From NCBI GenBank assembly GCA_951230915.1, contig OX579641.1, positions 22,856,254-22,920,253 of the forward strand: a stretch of DNA of 64,000 bases, read 5' to 3'. Within the stretch, counting starts at the first letter, position 1, and the number at the start of each line of letters is the position of its first letter. Shown here piece by piece: positions 50,055-62,511 of this stretch. The notes below the pieces were generated by a model. It worked only from the letters and a program-made list of their open reading frames with translations, ran no database searches and was not told the origin of the DNA. This DNA comes from Antitrichia curtipendula. Taxonomy: Eukaryota; Streptophyta; Bryopsida; Hypnales; Leucodontaceae. The translations under genes were made by a program, and so were the position numbers.

Positions 50055-50587
50055 CCGTCAGTGCCCTGAATGTTGAACAATATCCAAATAACTTTCCATT
50101 CACCCAAAGGAATGTTTGAAACTTCAAAATAACATCCTCCAATTACAATAAGTTTGATGAAATTGGCATCCTTCAATTATGATAAGTTTGATGAAATTAA
50201 CCTAATATATTTGAAGAAAGAAAAAGGCAAAAATATGCAAGTATTTAAATAAAATATTGATATTAAAGGATATATAAACATTTAGCACAAGGATTTTATG
50301 TATAAAAATTATTCAAAAAACTTAAAATATTTTTGTAGACATTTTTGAATGGACGAAATAGCCAAAAGTCATCTGTTTTTCTTTTCTACAATAGGATTGC
50401 TATAATTGTATGAATATTCATACATTTGGATGAATTGGTGATGTTTCATTTACAATTTATATACATATTTATAGATGTAAATAGTTTTATCACTCCAATC
50501 ACATTAGTGAGAATATACTCTATTAGTGAAGGTAGAAGAGTAGTATGACATCAAAATTAATATCACTACACAAGCTAATTCAATTAA
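50055..50587. other. AT-rich spacer
   Basis: ATAAGTTTGATGAAATT is duplicated at 50149-50200. Nothing else recognised. Confidence 0.4.
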
Positions 50588-51165
50588 TCCCTAAAGCCCC
50601 GAGGGTGTTTTCTGTCAAAAACCACTTAAAACTACCACTTTTGTTGCATTCACTTATGGAAACCAAAAAAAAAAAAAAATTGGAGTTTGACCGTAGGATA
50701 TTGTACTTAACTTGTCTGAGATCATGCAGCAAAAATTTAATTAAATTTGACCGTACGGATTGGAAGATTTTAGCATTCAATGTTGGACAAAAAGTTTTTT
50801 CTGAAGAAGATGCTTAAGTTGCCTGAAAAACTAAGATTGTCCATAACTTTCTCATCCCTAGTCCAAATAGAATGAATCAAAGCTTAACATATAGATATAC
50901 AAATAATATCTAAGGAAAAAAATTCAAAAATATTATTTTGATTTTTTGTAATTTTTTTTGGGTTGCCTACCAATCTCCATTTCTTCCTTATTGTGCTATG
51001 ACTTTTTCATCCAGCATCCGATTGAAACAAAAATTATATACCCACAAAGCTCTTGCAAAGCTACACAACCTCAAAAAATCTCAAAAAAATTCGCTTCAAA
51101 TTGAGACAATAGGAACCTACCCGAACCCAAATTGTCCCTCAAGGGGACAAACGGTCCTTTAGGGG
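50588..51165. mobile_element. TTAA-flanked TIR element, short subfamily copy 2 (578 bp; piggyBac-like ends)
   Basis: Ends are TCCCTAAAGCCCCGAGGG and GGTCCTTTAGGGG between TTAA at 50584-50587 and 51166-51169. It is collinear with 40393-40972 throughout (ACTTAACTTGT.TGAGATCATG, TACGGATTGGAAGAT, CATCCCTAGTCCAAATAGAA, GCAAAGCTACACAACCTC), in the same orientation. By eye more than 85% identical. Non-coding. Confidence 0.85.
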
Positions 51166-51169
51166 TTAA

Positions 51170-54041
51170 TGTGAGATCTATGTAGTCTGGGAACTCACAA
51201 TCCTCTACACTAGTTGAATTTCATCTAATGGCTTAGGACTAATTTGGACTAGAATTCAATTCATATTAGTACTCATAGTCCACAATCAATTATTTCTCTT
51301 GATGGAGGAAACAAAAATTCTTGCAACTATTCATGTATGTCAAAGAACTCTCATTATTTAATCACATAAAGATAAATCAAAACTAAAGATTTCAATGACC
51401 TCACATTGAATAATGTGTAAGGTAAGTACCTATTTTTTCTTTGAACTTTTAGAATAAGCTATTAGAAATATGCTCATCTTTGGGTGATTCTATTTTAGGA
51501 AGAAATACTTATGCCAAGGTAAAATGACCCATTGTTGTCCATCTTTTTGTTGCATATATTTAGATTTATTTGATTTATAAAAAAAATTAATCTTATAGAA
51601 CAACATTTCGGAATATTTTTACATGTATTTTAGTCAACTCAAATTTTTAAAATAAAACAAAAACAATATTATAGGTGGATAAAGGAAAAACATCATCTAC
51701 CGTAGACTCGAATGATTTTTGTACTAAATATATATTAAAGTTAACACAAATTGCAAAGAAACTAACACAAAATTAACACAAAATCATTTCAACCTATGGT
51801 GGATTTGTAATTTTGTACTGGTGCATGTAGCTTCCTTCTATGTCTCAAAAAGGGGACTATAGTATCATATATACTCATCCTTTTAAATTATTTTATTTCT
51901 CTCTAAATTCCATACATGGTTATCATGGCAATAGAAAAGTATCCCTTCAAATTTTGTAATAACTAATGAATTTATTGCTATGTGTAAAAACCACATGGTA
52001 GCAATCAGCGAAGTCATACAATGAGAAGTTTCAACTTGAATTCTACACCAAGTTGTCATAATGCAAATCCTTCTACAATTTTCATTACTTTAGAATGCAT
52101 GAGGGTGCAATTGGATTTTAGAATAAGGAACTGCATATGGGCTCATAAGAATAAGGAATCACATATGGGCTTGCGCTTAGGCTTGAGGCAATTTAAAGAC
52201 TATATACTTTAGATCAATCGGGTTACATCTCAATGCAACTTAGTCATGTAAATCAATGGCCATAATTGGTGCAGTGCTACACATATTTTGTCAACCAATT
52301 CTTTACACAATACATTCAACACTTAAAAAGCCACTATCATTTGATAATGCACACCATCAATCAAATAGCAATTACGTACTCTATATATTTACTTCTTAGT
52401 AAATCCAAACTTGAAAACAACCGCCTCCCTTCAATAGTACGTGATCCCCCTTGAATACACTAAATGTACACTTACACACCAAATTATAATACCATCTCAC
52501 ATTCAATTACTCAAAAACCGATCACAACAAAGTAATAATCTATTATATTCAATATGACTCATGTCCCAACTCTCTTATTACAAAATCCATTACATTTTCA
52601 TGACAAAGAAATATTGTTTAATTATTTCATCCGATGTTCACACATTGTGTGTAAGTTGGTAGTAAATGGACCCTAAGTATTATTGTCTCTGATCTAGAGC
52701 TAGTGCAATAGACATGAATGAGCTAGTAGTATCCAAATATAAAATCTTCTTTCTAATGGAGATATGTTATTTTTGAGTCACTTCATTAGATCCATGAGGC
52801 CAGTCATGCAACCCAAAATGAACACGTCCTTAATTACAACAATCTAATATAGTTTGGATTTGGAGTTATTTCCCTTTCTCTCTCTTGCACCCATAGAAAG
52901 GGAGAGCCCCTAAAGTGTTGGAATTTTTTCACAACCGATGCACAAGTCCACATGAGGGGAGGGGATGGACCCTAGCATGGGTAGCTCTGACAACTAAAGA
53001 AACTAGCACCAATCAAATGCCTCAAATTATAACTCAATTTCTCCCCAAGTATCTAGAGGGTAATTATATAGTAGTATGCTTTGAAAGCACCCATCCTCTT
53101 CAAATGGATCCTATAATTAAGTATAAAATGAACTTCAAGTGGTCCTAAAATGAATATGGGACATATTTTTAATAGTCTAAAGACAAAGTGGGAGCAACTT
53201 AAAGTGTGTCAAAAATGGCTTTAAGGTTTAAATGTGGATGGTTAAAGCATATAGCTGGGTTTATTTTGAAATGTAGTAGTAGGTGGGCATTTATATATTT
53301 AAATAAGAAGTTGACGAGCCAACTACTTTATTTGAAGAATGCAAAATCTGAAAATTGATTGGATACAAGTATGGTCGCTTGAGGGACCCTTGCTTGCTAC
53401 TTATTGCAAGTCCCCATGCGTATTCTTGGTTTCTCCATCTTCCTTTATAGGCCACATGTGTGCTGATTTTGCTAAACCTATTGTCATAAATAGGTGCCTA
53501 GGACCAAAAACTTTAAAAAATCATAACTAATTCAATATTGCTTGGAAAACGATGAAACCACTTGTATTAGATGCCGCATCCATTTATCTTTCTCTGAAAA
53601 ATAAGAAAAATAAATCTTACGGTCTATAGAAGCCTGTGAAAAAGGCGAAACAGCCCGTAAATGGTCCCTTTTAGAGCATAGTCTGCCTTTGAAGCAGAAC
53701 CAACAAACGACAAATAAAATTATAAAAAAATCCCTGGTTCTTCCAAAAGCAAAATCAGTTGTCCACTCTTCCATTCATCACCGTTCCTTTTCACATGCGG
53801 CCTTGGCACGCAACACACGCCGGCTTTCGTTCTGTCTTGCAACAAGAATCCCCCAAAACTAAAGTTCACTTCCACATGTCAAAGATCTCGCCCTCTCCAT
53901 TCCATCGAAATCAGTTCCCGGAAGCTCAACCTGCAAATTTCCCACCGAAACTTTCGTATTTCGTTTCCGTAAACGGTTCTGATTGCCACCTTTTTAGTAG
54001 TTGCTGAAGGATCTTTGTTAGCCCTGTTTGTGGCGAAAGGA
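51170..54041. other. Mostly AT-rich intergenic region ending in the transporter gene's 5' region
   Basis: 51170-53470 has no recognised gene or transposon. About 53470-53620 shares CATAACTAATTCA-, TTAGATGCC- and CATTT..CTTTCTCTG-type phrases with the interior of the AGGTAA-end 460-bp elements, without clear termini. From 53750 composition becomes less AT-rich and should hold promoter and 5' UTR of the transporter. Confidence 0.4.
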
Positions 54042-57000
54042 ATGCCATTATGGTCCGGGAATGGTATGGCAGTTCGTGGCGGAGGAGCCTGTATTTCCAG
54101 GTCATGTGTTCCACTGGCTGCAAGTAGCTGCCATCGGAAGAGGAGAGTCGAGTTGGGGCTCGCCTTGCATCGGCTTGGGGTGGTTCGATCTGCTCAGGTA
54201 ACACCAAGGAATTTGGAATTTCGTTGCTTTGGTGTTGTGTGCTTGTTCGTTACACTTGCACAAAATATTTACCATTTTGGACGAAATCAGCTGAAGATTT
54301 GGGGTAGAGGTGAAGAAAAGGCTCCATGAAGCATATAGTACATGTTGACCATACATGTGAACTTTGATTTGCATTAAGTGTGTCAGCACTGAATCTATTG
54401 ACCATTTGGTTTTTTGCAATTGATTTAAAACTCATCACAGAAAAAATGTGCAAAAGTTGAGATGATCCAAGTATCGAGATTGTTGTAGTCAAAGGCTCAA
54501 AGTTCACCTGTATAGGGAATGGAACCTCTTTCTAGAATGTAGACTTTACTTGACCTAAATCCATTCAGGGAGAATTACTTGAACAGGGAGTACGCATTGA
54601 GTTTTGGCATAAAAAGTTGTGTCGGTTTTAGGTCTTACACTGATAAGTTCCCTAAATTTTTGCATCGGGTGTTCAAGTAATGTGTTGTCTGGTGCGTTGG
54701 AGTCCTCTTTGATTTGGGGTTACCGTAACTCTCTCCCATGTGCATTGACAAACAGACATGGAGTGCAGCAACGACATTCCAGTTTTCAGGTGGCAGGTCA
54801 TCGTCGAATTGGAGAGCAATGGCGGAGGAGCAGGAGCAAGTTGAGCAGGACGGAGCAGTTCCCAATGCGGAGACGGAATTGTTCGATGCAAATAAAGCTC
54901 CTTCGGCGGTGGTGGCGACAGGGTCGATATTCGGGGCCGTGGCTTTGATCACAGGCACCAGCGTTGGTGCAGGAATTTTGGCTCTTCCGGCCATCACAGC
55001 TCCCATTGTAAGGCTTGCCTCGTAACCCTAATCTCAGAGAAGTAGAGAATTCTCTTTCCGGCACTTTCAGCCTTTCAATGAACATGTAGGAGTGTGCTTT
55101 CATGGTGAGAGCACTCTATAGGGAGGGTTCACTGGAGAGATCAGTTTGGGTTTTACAAGAGACGAACTCTCTGGAAATCAAATTATTCTCGCACTCAATC
55201 TATTGAACGATTTCTTATGCAATCATTCAGACACTGGGAGGTCATGTAAACCACTATTCAAGGGACTGTAGGGAGCCTCATGTCCATTCCCATTCAAATA
55301 CGAGCGACATTATCCAAGTCATGATTTCTTACACTCAATGCTTGCTAATTGAAGCCAAACGAAGTGTTGCTCGGACGAGATGAGCAGTTGTTGGTTCAGT
55401 CAATCAGGTCTCTCACAAGTTTAGGATCGTGTTGTGCACAAACTCGAAACCCTAATTCCTAAAATGTGGACTATTATTATAGGGACAGTAGAGAGCTCCA
55501 TTTCCATTCTAAGATCAGTGGGCGAAGCCAAGTCATGATTTCTTACACCCAATGCTTGCTAATTGAACCCAAACCAAATGCTGCTCGAAAGAGATGAACA
55601 GTTGTAGGTAACAGGGGTTCAGTCAATCAGCTCTCTCACAAGTTTACTATCTCTCACAAGTTCAAGACTGTGTTGTGCCCAAACTCGAAACCCTAAACCC
55701 TAAACCCCTCTAAATCAAGGGTTGTTGTTCTCTGTCGGGACTTCGGGACCGTATTGTGCACTAATTCGAAACCTTAAACCCTAAAATGTTGCCAATTCGG
55801 GTTTGTTCTTGCTCCTTATCAGGGTTTCATCCCCACGGCCACCACGATGTGCATTTCCTGGGCGTTTCTACTCTTGGAGGCCCTCCTCCTCGCCGAAGTG
55901 AACGTGGCGCTGATGCGGAGACGAGAGACTTCGGAAAAGGAGCTCACCCCTTCTCACTCGCAGGTGCTGTCGCTGAGGACCATGGCGGAGGAGACCATGG
56001 GTCCCGTGGGCGCGTGGGTGACCACCTTGATCTACCTCATGCTGTCCTACACGCTGCTGGTGGCCTACATCTCCAAGTCCGGGGAGGTGCTGGCGTTGCT
56101 GATGGAGGCGCCCCAGTGGAGAGCAGCTGCGGATGTGGTGTTTACGGTGGGCTTGGGGGGTCTGCTCTGTGGAGGAGGAGCCAAGATGGCGGACAATGTC
56201 AACCAAGTGCTCACCGTTCTGCTGCTGGGTGAGAATCTGTCCTGGATGGATTTCCCTGAATGTTTCTCAGCTCTTAAAAACTGACTAAGCTTTAGGTGAT
56301 GTGAAAGTAGAGCTTAGTTATGAGGAATTTCAAGTTTACGGCTTGTTGCTTTAATTCATGCAACATAAAATAGAAATGACATGGGAAGCTGTTCGGAGTC
56401 CAACTATTATGATGGCCACCACGAGGAGCAGTCGAAAAAGAGGGTATGCCGGTAGGCGTACCCAGCGCACGCTCTTCTTTAGTAAAAGGCGAAAGAAGAG
56501 TTCGTTATGCGCTGAGCACCCGGCTTCAGGTTGTACTCCAACAATGTACAAAATTTATTACAATTGAATAGCAATGCATATGGGTTTAAGGATGAGGATC
56601 CACTGCTTTCGAAGCAAAAGACAAAGTTCAGTTCCTCGGTGATTGCAGAAATCAGATCCCAGTAAGCTTCTTATTTTGTGTTGCTTATAAAATTGTGCCT
56701 GGGTCGAGATGCCTTGCAGGATTGTTTCTGTTAATCGTGTTTGGGGGAGCAAAAATGGCGGACTGGACGGGCCTCCAGCATGTAGACTGGACGCATACTC
56801 CACAAACTCTACCAATCATCTTCCTAGCGCTTGTGTACCATGATCTCACTCCAGGTAAAATGATGTCTAATTGTTGTGCAGCCATACCTCATGGCAACAC
56901 AAAAGCTCATCGTTTACTAAATGGTCTGCCAACGATCCCTGTCTTGGAGGAGCTAAATGTCAAAGTAGAGGATTCAATTTGCGTCACTTTTATGAAATTC

Positions 57001-59046
57001 ATCACTTTTGGTAGGAGTGTGACTTTGAGGGAGATGCATAGAGTTGTTTAGAAATCTTCCCGTAACAAGAGCCAACCCAAACCTGTTGAGATCAAGGTTT
57101 TACGAGTATGTGTGCAATTTCAAAGTGGGACAGTGTAGACCACTATTGAAGGGACAGTGTTGGACAACCCCATTCACCTTCAAAGAGGTGTGACCAAGAC
57201 ATTTAATTTAGCCAAGTTGTGCTTACCCATTTGCTAATAACTTCAAACAATTGTAAGAAAAGAAGAGTTAATATTAGCAACAAGGGGTCAAGATAAGAGA
57301 CAGGATCAGGTCCCTAATGGGCTAACGGCTTTTGTAATCTTTCCCTTAACTGAAATGTTGCAGCTGTTACGGATTTGGTTTTTCCATAGCAGTCCAAGTA
57401 TCTGTTCGTGCCATATTTTCCATCCTGGAGGATTCACCTGGAATTACATTACAGTGGTCTGCGCGCAGTTGGGGGGCGACATTGGTCGAATCCGGATAAG
57501 CATATTATTGGGCAGTTTCGTGCCTCTTGTAATGTTTTTAAGTTGGGATGCTGTGGCCTTGTGCATCACCCCTCTCGTTGGAGCAAAAGATCCTCTTGAT
57601 GTTTTCATGAGGTTCGTCACTCGACTCTCGTTTAGTTCCGAACACTTATGTAACTTTTTCGTTTTATTTTTATTACAACTACAGGCGTTCTCATGGACTT
57701 TTCAGAATTATCGCATGGGTCAGTTGTTACAAAAACTGGGGTGTCTCTCTTGAAGATTTTTGTATCAACAGCTGTCATAGTGACACCATTACCTTCTCTC
57801 TTAAATAACTTCATATTGTTTTCTTCAAGTGCATCTCAAGTCCTGAGAGCCCAAGCTATAACTGTAAAAATACCACTTTGGGAGCTCTTAGTTGATTCGA
57901 ATAACCCTTAAACCATATTTCTATCATTTGAAAATGTAGTGTATGAATTCATCTTTCTTTTTGTACATTTTAATTTGTTATCTTCCTTGCAACTTCAAAA
58001 ATGATTTATTTCCACTTTTATAGATATGGACGTGGTCAAATACTGATCGTTTCATGATGATATCATCCAGAGTAGGTGGTCCAGGGCCTGCCTTTATTGT
58101 GGAAGCATTTTCTTTGCTAGCGGTGGCAACTTCCTTCATCGGCACAGGACTCGGGTTGCAAGAGTTTTTCCTGGAGCAATGGGGCGAGGCACAAGGTTCT
58201 CACCACTTCCACAAGTGCTTGCCGTGGATTTCGTCAGACCCTTACCGAACTCTATATTTCAAGTTTAGGATTTCAATTTAGTGGTCGAGCAAGAACTTAT
58301 CAGTTCAGTCTATGTGGACAATTTCGCCAGGTATGATTACACTGAAGAAACTGCCGTCAATCTTTGAAGGCCAAGCACCACGACCACTCTTTGAATGGTT
58401 GCACAGTAACGGTCCTCGGGCAATCACGTCGCTGCTTGTGCTGGCACCTCCTCTGGTGGCTTCATCACTTGTCTCAGACGCTTTCTTTTCAGCATCCGAC
58501 CTGGCGGTAAGCCATTCCTTCCGAACCCTAATTTTTCTTTAGAGAGCCTTGCTTCCATTGTTCTTAACATTCACCGCGCTGAGTACTCAAACCAATAAAT
58601 GCCTAAATTTCTAAGCAGCATGTGGCATGTCGCCAATGGCTGAGAGTGGTATTTTATCCAATGTGGCATCTTACGAAAGAATTTTTTTAGTCACCGACTC
58701 TAACACACGGGTTTTGTGAAATCAGGGTGCATACGGAATGACGAGTTTGTACGGTGTCATCCCACCAATCATGGCTTGGGGTTTACAAAACTCCAGCCTC
58801 AGCAGTCCTGAAACCAAATCAGAGCATACAAATTCTCGAATCATGTCTCTACTCGGGGACAGGATCACACTTGCAACACTTGGGGCATGCGCAGTGGCAG
58901 TGATCGTGGGCCAAGTGATGATAGATGCGCCTCAATTCTCTTCCACTTCAGCCGCTGTGGTGGCCAATGTGGAGCAGAAGGAGAATCAGATCCCCACAAC
59001 AAGCAAGGCATTTTCGCAGCCTTTCACGACACTTGCAGCACCTTGA
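54042..59046 (+). CDS. Tyrosine/tryptophan permease-like transporter, probably plastid envelope
   Basis: Eight exons: 54042-54197, 54783-55007, 55823-56228, 56720-56854, 57455-57611, 58071-58195, 58331-58506, 58726-59046 (TGA). All join in phase, giving 566 aa. Residues 1-80 are Ser/Arg-rich with few acids until MAEEQEQ: a plastid transit peptide. The body resembles bacterial TyrP/Mtr aromatic amino-acid permeases and the plant At5g19500-type proteins: GSIFGAVALITGTSVGAGIL in TM1, WAFLLLEALLLAEVNVALM, VTTLIYLMLSYTLLVAYISK, HTPQTLPIIFLALVYHDLTP followed by VVCAQLGGDIGRIRISILLG, EAFSLLAVATSFIGTGLG, and VIPPIMAWGL, about 11 membrane spans. Exon 2 acceptor is a choice: only AG before 54783 keeps phase. 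Donors of exons 5 and 6 (GTTCGT, GTTCTC) are weak. Residues after PPIMAW are Ser/Thr-rich, longer than usual. Substrate is inferred from family. Confidence 0.88.
55230..55705 (+). repeat. Two tandem copies of a ~230-bp repeat with telomere-type motif, in transporter intron 2
   Basis: Copies at about 55247-55470 and 55480-55705 share CAAGTCATGATTTCTTACAC, CAATGCTTGCTAATTGAA, TCAGTCAATCAG.TCTCTCA and CAAACTCGAAACCCTAA. The second ends in AAACCCTAAACCCTAAACCCC, two to three units of the plant telomere sequence. A diverged third relative is in intron 4 at about 57120-57250 (ACCACTATTGAAGGGACAG). Confidence 0.65.
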
Positions 59047-59096
59047 GGTTGTATTCTTTTCAAAACATGGGAAGCTCTTGATATGTTCACAAGGGT
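59047..59096 (+). other. Transporter gene 3' UTR (start)
   Basis: Sequence directly after the TGA; no polyadenylation signal was singled out because the repeat array begins at once. Confidence 0.4.
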
Positions 59097-59740
59097 AGCA
59101 ACTTGCTATCTGTACACATGTGACGTGCTTACCCCAAATACACTCGTTCATTCACATTGGTTGCGCATTTGGAGTTATACTTCTGTTCAGATAGATATCT
59201 GTACTGTGACGGAGCAGCAGTACATGTGTAGATTTTTGCTTTGGTTAGACATTCATTATTGTTTCTTTGTAAATACATTCACTTGTATCTGTATTTGTAT
59301 AGGTCCCAAGAGTAGCACTTGATATCCCATGTCTATTTATGTGGTAGAGTTTATAGAACTACCCAGAATAGATGCTTTTCATTCATATTGGTCTTTAAGG
59401 ATTATTATTATTCTCAATATACGTGGTACGAGAAGTTGTGTAGATTTTATTGTTGGTTGGACATTCACTATTGTTACTTTGTAAATCAACCTAGAAGTGC
59501 ATTCACTTGAATCTACATTGGATTGGTTGAAGTGAAGCACTTGCTATCTATGTCCATGTGGTGCAGTTATTAGAACTATCTCAATATGCATCCTCATAGA
59601 GTCTTGCATTTGCGTACATTGGTCTTAGGACCAGACTTATTGGCCTCTTCTTTTACATATGTGTACATCCTGAGAAGTAAATGTTGCATAGAGTTTTGTG
59701 TCTATTAGGTATTTACTGTTTATGTATAAATCTTCTTTTT
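59097..59740 (+). repeat. Degenerate tandem repeat, ~220-bp unit, three copies
   Basis: Copies start near 59097 (AGCAACTTGCTATC), 59313 (AGCACTTGATATC) and 59538 (AGCACTTGCTATC). They share GTCTATTTATGTGG-like, CATTCA.ATTGGT, GTGTAGATTTT, GGTTGGACATTCA.TATTG and TTTGTAAAT phrases. Probably part of the transporter 3' UTR or immediately downstream. Confidence 0.6.
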
Positions 59741-61116
59741 TTTTTAACATAGTGTTTGTATATAGCTACACAAAATAATAAAATTAGGTTGCCCTGTACT
59801 AATTTCATGACATTTGACACTATATAAATATTTTTTGTTACAATACAAGAATGCATTATTTTTTAATAAGGTATTGTTGTAATTGGGACTCATGAACCTC
59901 CATGGTTACAAATAGAAATATTTGTATAAATATATGTTGCTTTTTATGGCTTATAAAGTAACTTTCTTGAGGTAAGACAACTTAATTATTAAAGCAATTT
60001 TATTTCACTATTTTGTGCAGGAAGCACACTATGCATCTTCAAAAATGTTTTATCTTGAATATACAAGAATCGTTGTAAGAAAGACCAACCATTTTTGCTA
60101 GTGTTTTGACAAAATTGTGATTTTTGAGCTCAATACTAAGAGTACTATGAAACAAATCAATTTCAATTGTTGATCTAAAAAACCGATGGCTAAAAGTATC
60201 GTTGCAAGTACTGTGAATACTTGCAAGTATTGAAACAATATTATTTGAAAGAAAAAAAAGTTTGTCATAGAAAATAGATACAATAAGGTGTAAATTAACA
60301 ATAAATAAAAAATTATGAACAAAAAAAATCTAAAGATTGAAAATTTGAAAAGACTTGATGGTGATCACATTTCATCAAAAAATGAAGTTGAACCATCTTC
60401 AATGTTCAAAAATGCTTGTGCAAGGAAGCCCAATTTATACAAATATAGAGGTTATAAAATAATGTATTTTAGATTTGATTTGATAAGTACATGTCCTACT
60501 ACTATGAAAGTAAAATACAAAAAATTTAGCTTCAGATCATTCATTTTGGGTACTAACCAATACTAAATATCCCTAAACCTCAAAGTATGACAAATCAACA
60601 AAATTTAAATTTAAATATTAAATGATTTGTTTTAATTCTAAAAAAAACAAGGGATATGATTACAATCAAGTTAACCATCTCCAATAATAATTTCAAGTTC
60701 ATCACATTCTACCTTCAACAGTTCTAACTAAAAACAACTCCATCACTCTAAATATGACACAAAATAGGACCGGTCATTCTTGCAGTCAGCCACAATCAAA
60801 TAGTGATTAAGATATGTGCCTTTATGATTGTCACAAATTACAATTCAATGAATGGAGTGTGAGTGAAGGAATATTTTGTATGTTTTAATAATTAGAAGAG
60901 AAGGCATATTAAAGTGGAAGTATAGAACTTCACTCCCAACTCCCTATAAAACACTAGCTAGTATTTAACAAATATCTCTAAAATGTCCATATTTTTATAT
61001 TGGTTGCATTCCATTACTTTGTTAGCTTTGAGAACATGTACTCAGTCAAAAATATTAATCCCCAGCTACCTCTCCTTGATGTCAAGCCTTTACGTACATC
61101 ACAGGGAAACCAGTGG
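59741..61116. other. AT-rich intergenic region, nothing recognised
   Basis: Short AT-rich ORFs only. No paired termini, RNA genes or tandem repeats that I can support. Confidence 0.4.
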
Positions 61117-61261
61117 GGCGTTATCTCCTCAATATTATATTGGGGGGGTGTAATTTGACACCACATACACACCCGACTTCCAAACTTTTTGTTTTAAGAA
61201 AGTTTTGGGGGGTGTCAAATTACACCCCCCAATATAATACGGCTAGGGGGAGGTAACGCCC
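61117..61261. repeat. Foldback 1 with GGGCGTTA ends
   Basis: Left end GGGCGTTATCTCC, right end GGAGGTAACGCCC. The arms (~45-50 bp) include TTGGGGGGGTGTAATTTGAC and its complement GTCAAATTACACCCCCCAA. The loop is about 50 nt and contains a second short stem CCAAACTTTT / AAAGTTTTGG. Weaker inverted similarity continues 20-30 bp outward (ACGTACATCAC / ACATACATGCACTAG). Confidence 0.85.
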
Positions 61262-61729
61262 TTGGGTTCTTCTAGTGCATGTATGTCACAATTTTCTATG
61301 TTAGAATCCCAACACTTTAACAAAATCAACGGTACTACACTAAATAGGGGTTTCAAAGGGACCCATACTAATTAACCGACATTACACACTATAAAAATAT
61401 CTACCTTTGCTGTACATCAATAGTTATTGAAGTATCCAAGGGCTGTACATCATGTTTCAAACATCTACAGTTTTCTACAATAAGTTCCTTTAATTTTTTG
61501 GTCTCCTTGATATCCCTATTCAGTGTATGCCTTATGTTGGTAGAGCAACAATTATTGACAGTAATGCGTTGACCTTTAATTTGAGCTCCAGGATAAGGTT
61601 CTGACAAAGTCATCTATCGTAACATGGGTGGGATGGTGCGGTTCCCTTGGAATCAGAAATTCGTTCTAGCTCCATATGCCAAAACATAACTAAACAAATC
61701 CGGCATTGTAGGACGTACAATCATTAAAC

Positions 61730-62126
61730 ACAGGAAGATTTAGTGACGTTAACCGGGCCTAATCCTTTGAAGAATAGCCCCCACTTTAGCCCCCTTGTAC
61801 ATAGTGTTTGAAAAATCTTGGGCGTTCTTTTTTCACACTACTTTTGACCTCAAAATGTCCCACCTTGGCCGAGCTAAAGTTCATGTGGGATTAAGCCTTG
61901 CACAGGGAGAACGGGAAGGCGTTACCCCCGGTGTAAACTTGGGGGGTGTAGCTTTACCCCCCAAAATTTTCTTAAAACAGAAAGTTTGGGGGTAAAGCTA
62001 CACCCCCCAAGTTTACACCGGTGGGTGACGCCTCCCCAATCTCCTTGTGTTGGGGTCTAAAATAGGGTAGTTTAGACCCCCCAAACTTTAGCCACAAGGG
62101 CTAACGCCACGAAATCTTCCTGTGAT
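61730..62126. mobile_element. Nested inverted-repeat element enclosing foldback 2
   Basis: Outer arms: ACACAGGAAGATTTAGTGACG (from 61730) pair with CGCCACGAAATCTTCCTGTG (to about 62126), with the GTTAACC/GGCTAAC edge continuing inward. Inside are foldback 2 (61918-62032) and a small stem GGGGTCTAAA/TTTAGACCCC at 62052-62080. The whole resembles a foldback element that has received another. Confidence 0.6.
61918..62032. repeat. Foldback 2 with GGCGTTA ends
   Basis: Near-perfect 45-bp arms: left GGCGTTACCCCCGGTGTAAA then CTTGGGGGGTGTAGCTTTAC; right GTAAAGCTACACCCCCCAAG then TTTACACCGGTGGGTGACGC. The loop is about 25 nt. Same architecture and end sequence as foldback 1, but different arm sequence. 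Confidence 0.88.
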
Positions 62127-62511
62127 TTCAAGCGCAACTGACGATTCACAAGTTGGAACCCCTTGACACAATTCCGTGCTTCGAAGAAAAATTTCTGCAA
62201 CAAGCTCCTGTCAGAAAGTAAATTAAATTTGTTGACTGGGGTCGAGCGACATCCACCGTGTAACGATTTCCTCGCGCACGATATCGATCATGCATACGAG
62301 AAACCACACGATCACGAAAACGAATCTAGTTGGACATCCGGAATTGAAGCTCCAGAAGATCGAGCCCGCAGCTAGTGTAAAAGGATGGCATTGCAGTGCA
62401 AACCATGCATCAAGTACTCGCTCGTACTCCGGCCATCGATTTAGCTCATCTTGCCTGTTTTCACTTCGATCCCAACTCCTGGTCGATCGATTGATCAGAA
62501 TTAAGGCTCAT
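62127..62511. other. Upstream region of the secreted-protein relic
   Basis: GC content rises from about 62130. A 70-aa plus ORF at 62163-62375 (MTQFRASKKNF...) is not recognised. GATCGATTGATC-type palindromic hexamers cluster at 62460-62480. No transposon ends. Confidence 0.35.
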
